Assembly: GCA_032027145.1 (NCBI GenBank)
Contig: JAVSMP010000001.1
Location: 1,888,903-1,952,902 of the forward strand
Direction: 5' to 3'
DNA: 64,000 nt
From: Ignavibacterium sp.
GTDB lineage: Bacteria > Bacteroidota > Ignavibacteria > Ignavibacteriales > Ignavibacteriaceae
Shown: positions 62,808 through 64,000 of the stretch, one piece after another
Layout of the letters: each line of letters opens with the position of its first letter
Numbering within the stretch: position 1 is the stretch's first letter
The notes under the pieces: generated by a model
Told to the model about the DNA's origin: nothing
The model's input: the letters and a program-made list of their open reading frames with translations, nothing else
Database searches by the model: none
Program-made: the position numbers and the translations under genes

Positions 62808-63761
62808 ATGGAAAATCATTTTGATGCAATAATAATCGGTGCTGGTGCCGCTGGTTTAACTGCAGGGATTTATCTTTCAAGAGCAAAGATGAATACTTTG
62901 ATTTTGAATGAAGGAGCTGTCGGCGGACAGATGGTTCTTACACACGAGATAGCAAACTATCCGGGTGTTGAAAATGTAAGCGGATATACTCTTGCAAGAA
63001 CGATGAAAACACAAGCACAAAAATTCGGATGTATGATTAAATCAAATATTAAGATTACTTCTCTTGAACTTAATAGTAGATTAAAAAGAGTAGTTGTTAA
63101 CAATAAAGATGTTTATACTTCTAATGCGGTTATTATTGCAACAGGTGGTAAATCAAGAATGATTGGTGCAATAGGTGAAGAAGATTTTAAAGGTAAAGGG
63201 ATTTCTTATTGTGCTACCTGCGATGGTGATTTTTTTCAAGATAAAGAAATAATAGTTGTCGGAGGCGGAAACTCTGCTTTGGAAGAAGCAGTTTCATTAA
63301 CCAAATATGCATCTAAAGTTACTATTGTCCATCAATTTGATCACTTTCAGGCTTTGGATCATTATGTTGAAGAAGCAAAAAGAAATGATAAGATCAATTT
63401 TATAATAGAATCAAAGATTGTTGAATTTGTTGGAAATGAAAAACTTGAGAGAGTAAAGATCCAAAATCAAAGAACTAATGAAACAAGTGAATTAAAAATT
63501 GATGGAGTATTTGTATTTATCGGATATGTTCCAAATACGGAATTATTACAAGGGAAAATTGAACTTAATACTTGGAATGAAATAATTGTTGATAATAATA
63601 TGAAGACTAATATTCAAGGTGTGTATGCCGCTGGTGATTCAATTCAAAAAAAATACAGACAAGTAACTACTGCAGTTGCCGATGGAACAATTGCCGCACT
63701 GAGTGCCTCCGAGTATATCAATAATATTAAAAAAGAAATGGCTGAATATGAACTTGCTTAG
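62808..63761 (+). CDS. trxB: Thioredoxin reductase
   Basis: A 317-residue low-molecular-weight thioredoxin reductase. FAD motif IIIGAGAAGLTAGIYLSRA, redox-active CATC in SYCATCDGDFF, NADPH motif VVGGGNSALEEAVSL and the closing GVYAAGDSIQ. It recycles thioredoxins with NADPH; candidates are TrxA (15363) and perhaps the glutaredoxin next door. Confidence 0.95.
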   Translation: MENHFDAIIIGAGAAGLTAGIYLSRAKMNTLILNEGAVGGQMVLTHEIANYPGVENVSGYTLARTMKTQAQKFGCMIKSNIKITSLELNSRLKRVVVNNKDVYTSNAVIIATGGKSRMIGAIGEEDFKGKGISYCATCDGDFFQDKEIIVVGGGNSALEEAVSLTKYASKVTIVHQFDHFQALDHYVEEAKRNDKINFIIESKIVEFVGNEKLERVKIQNQRTNETSELKIDGVFVFIGYVPNTELLQGKIELNTWNEIIVDNNMKTNIQGVYAAGDSIQKKYRQVTTAVADGTIAALSASEYINNIKKEMAEYELA

Positions 63762-63774
63762 TCAGAAGTTATAA

Positions 63775-64000
63775 ATGAATCAAACTAAAAATCACTGGTA
63801 TGATGGTTGGTTCTACGATAAGTTTATCGCTCCTAACCAGGATAGAATGTTTGGCGAAATTAAAAAGAATATTCAGCCAAATTCTACAGTGATTGATGTT
63901 GGCTGCGGAACTGGAAGGTTTTCTTTTTTAGCAGCTGATAAAGCAGCTAAAGTTGTTGGGATAGATTTATCTGAAAAAAATATAAACACTGCAAAACGAA
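63775..64000 (+). CDS. SAM-dependent methyltransferase, 3' end outside window
   Basis: The first 75 codons of a class I methyltransferase: NHWYDGWFYDKFIAPNQDRM leads to the SAM motif I VIDVGCGTGRFSFLAA and motif II VVGIDLSEKNIN. It begins 13 bp after trxB and may be in the same operon. The rest is cut off by the window edge. Confidence 0.85.
   Translation, partial: MNQTKNHWYDGWFYDKFIAPNQDRMFGEIKKNIQPNSTVIDVGCGTGRFSFLAADKAAKVVGIDLSEKNINTAKR

Overview
The window is AT-rich, gene-dense chromosomal DNA that looks like an Ignavibacteria-type member of the Bacteroidota/Chlorobi group. This is an inference. It rests on secreted proteins ending in type IX secretion (T9SS) sorting domains with NYPNPFNP motifs, a PorV/PorQ-like barrel, a GWxTD protein, a tmRNA tag ending NNYALAA, an ATP synthase operon without beta and epsilon genes, and recognisable Shine-Dalgarno and sigma70-like promoters. 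No rRNA, tRNA, CRISPR array, prophage or intact insertion sequence was found.

Layout. 1-6477 is an envelope glycan locus: four glycosyltransferase-type genes, a polyprenyl-phosphate sugar transferase, and a broken four-helix-bundle gene. 6481-17303 holds core metabolism and replication (accA, a thioesterase, a flippase, dut, dnaE, an enoyl-ACP-reductase-like SDR, trxA, serA), interrupted by a 656-bp intergenic region with a 181-bp tandem repeat built of palindromes. 17500-28465 is a surface and export block: an Asp-box T9SS protein, a TonB-dependent receptor, a 1192-residue secreted protein, a PorV-like barrel and a GWxTD protein. 28569-37684 is a nearly continuous plus-strand run: lipid A-type acyltransferase, heptosyltransferase, Sua5/YrdC, M23 peptidase, bactofilin and the ATP synthase genes from AtpZ to gamma. 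37714-41382 is the SRP/ribosome cluster ffh-rpsP-KH-rimM-trmD-rplS, closed by a terminator.

42184-48423 lies mostly on the minus strand: a secreted T9SS protein of unknown function, a second SerA-like dehydrogenase, a small secreted protein made of 11-residue SFPD repeats, urocanate hydratase, a small charged protein and adenosine deaminase. 48596-50071 carries a TPR protein and a DUF3467 protein. 50157-52611 (minus) is lptF-lptG. 52924-64000 (plus) carries an M20 dipeptidase, a lipoprotein, a YgfZ-like protein, a cobalamin adenosyltransferase, ssrA, a DUF2752/TM2 pair, dapF, a PHP phosphoesterase, and a redox cluster (glutaredoxin, GroES, atypical thioredoxin, thioredoxin reductase). The window ends inside a methyltransferase.

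Most of the window is ordinary. No complete new defence or mobile system is visible. The best leads are the SFPD-repeat protein, the thioredoxin-like protein with Met in place of both CxxC cysteines, the glycosyltransferase fused to a decayed sugar-transferase domain, the TonB receptor/giant secreted protein/PorV trio, and a dispersed palindrome family with GTCA...TGAC ends.
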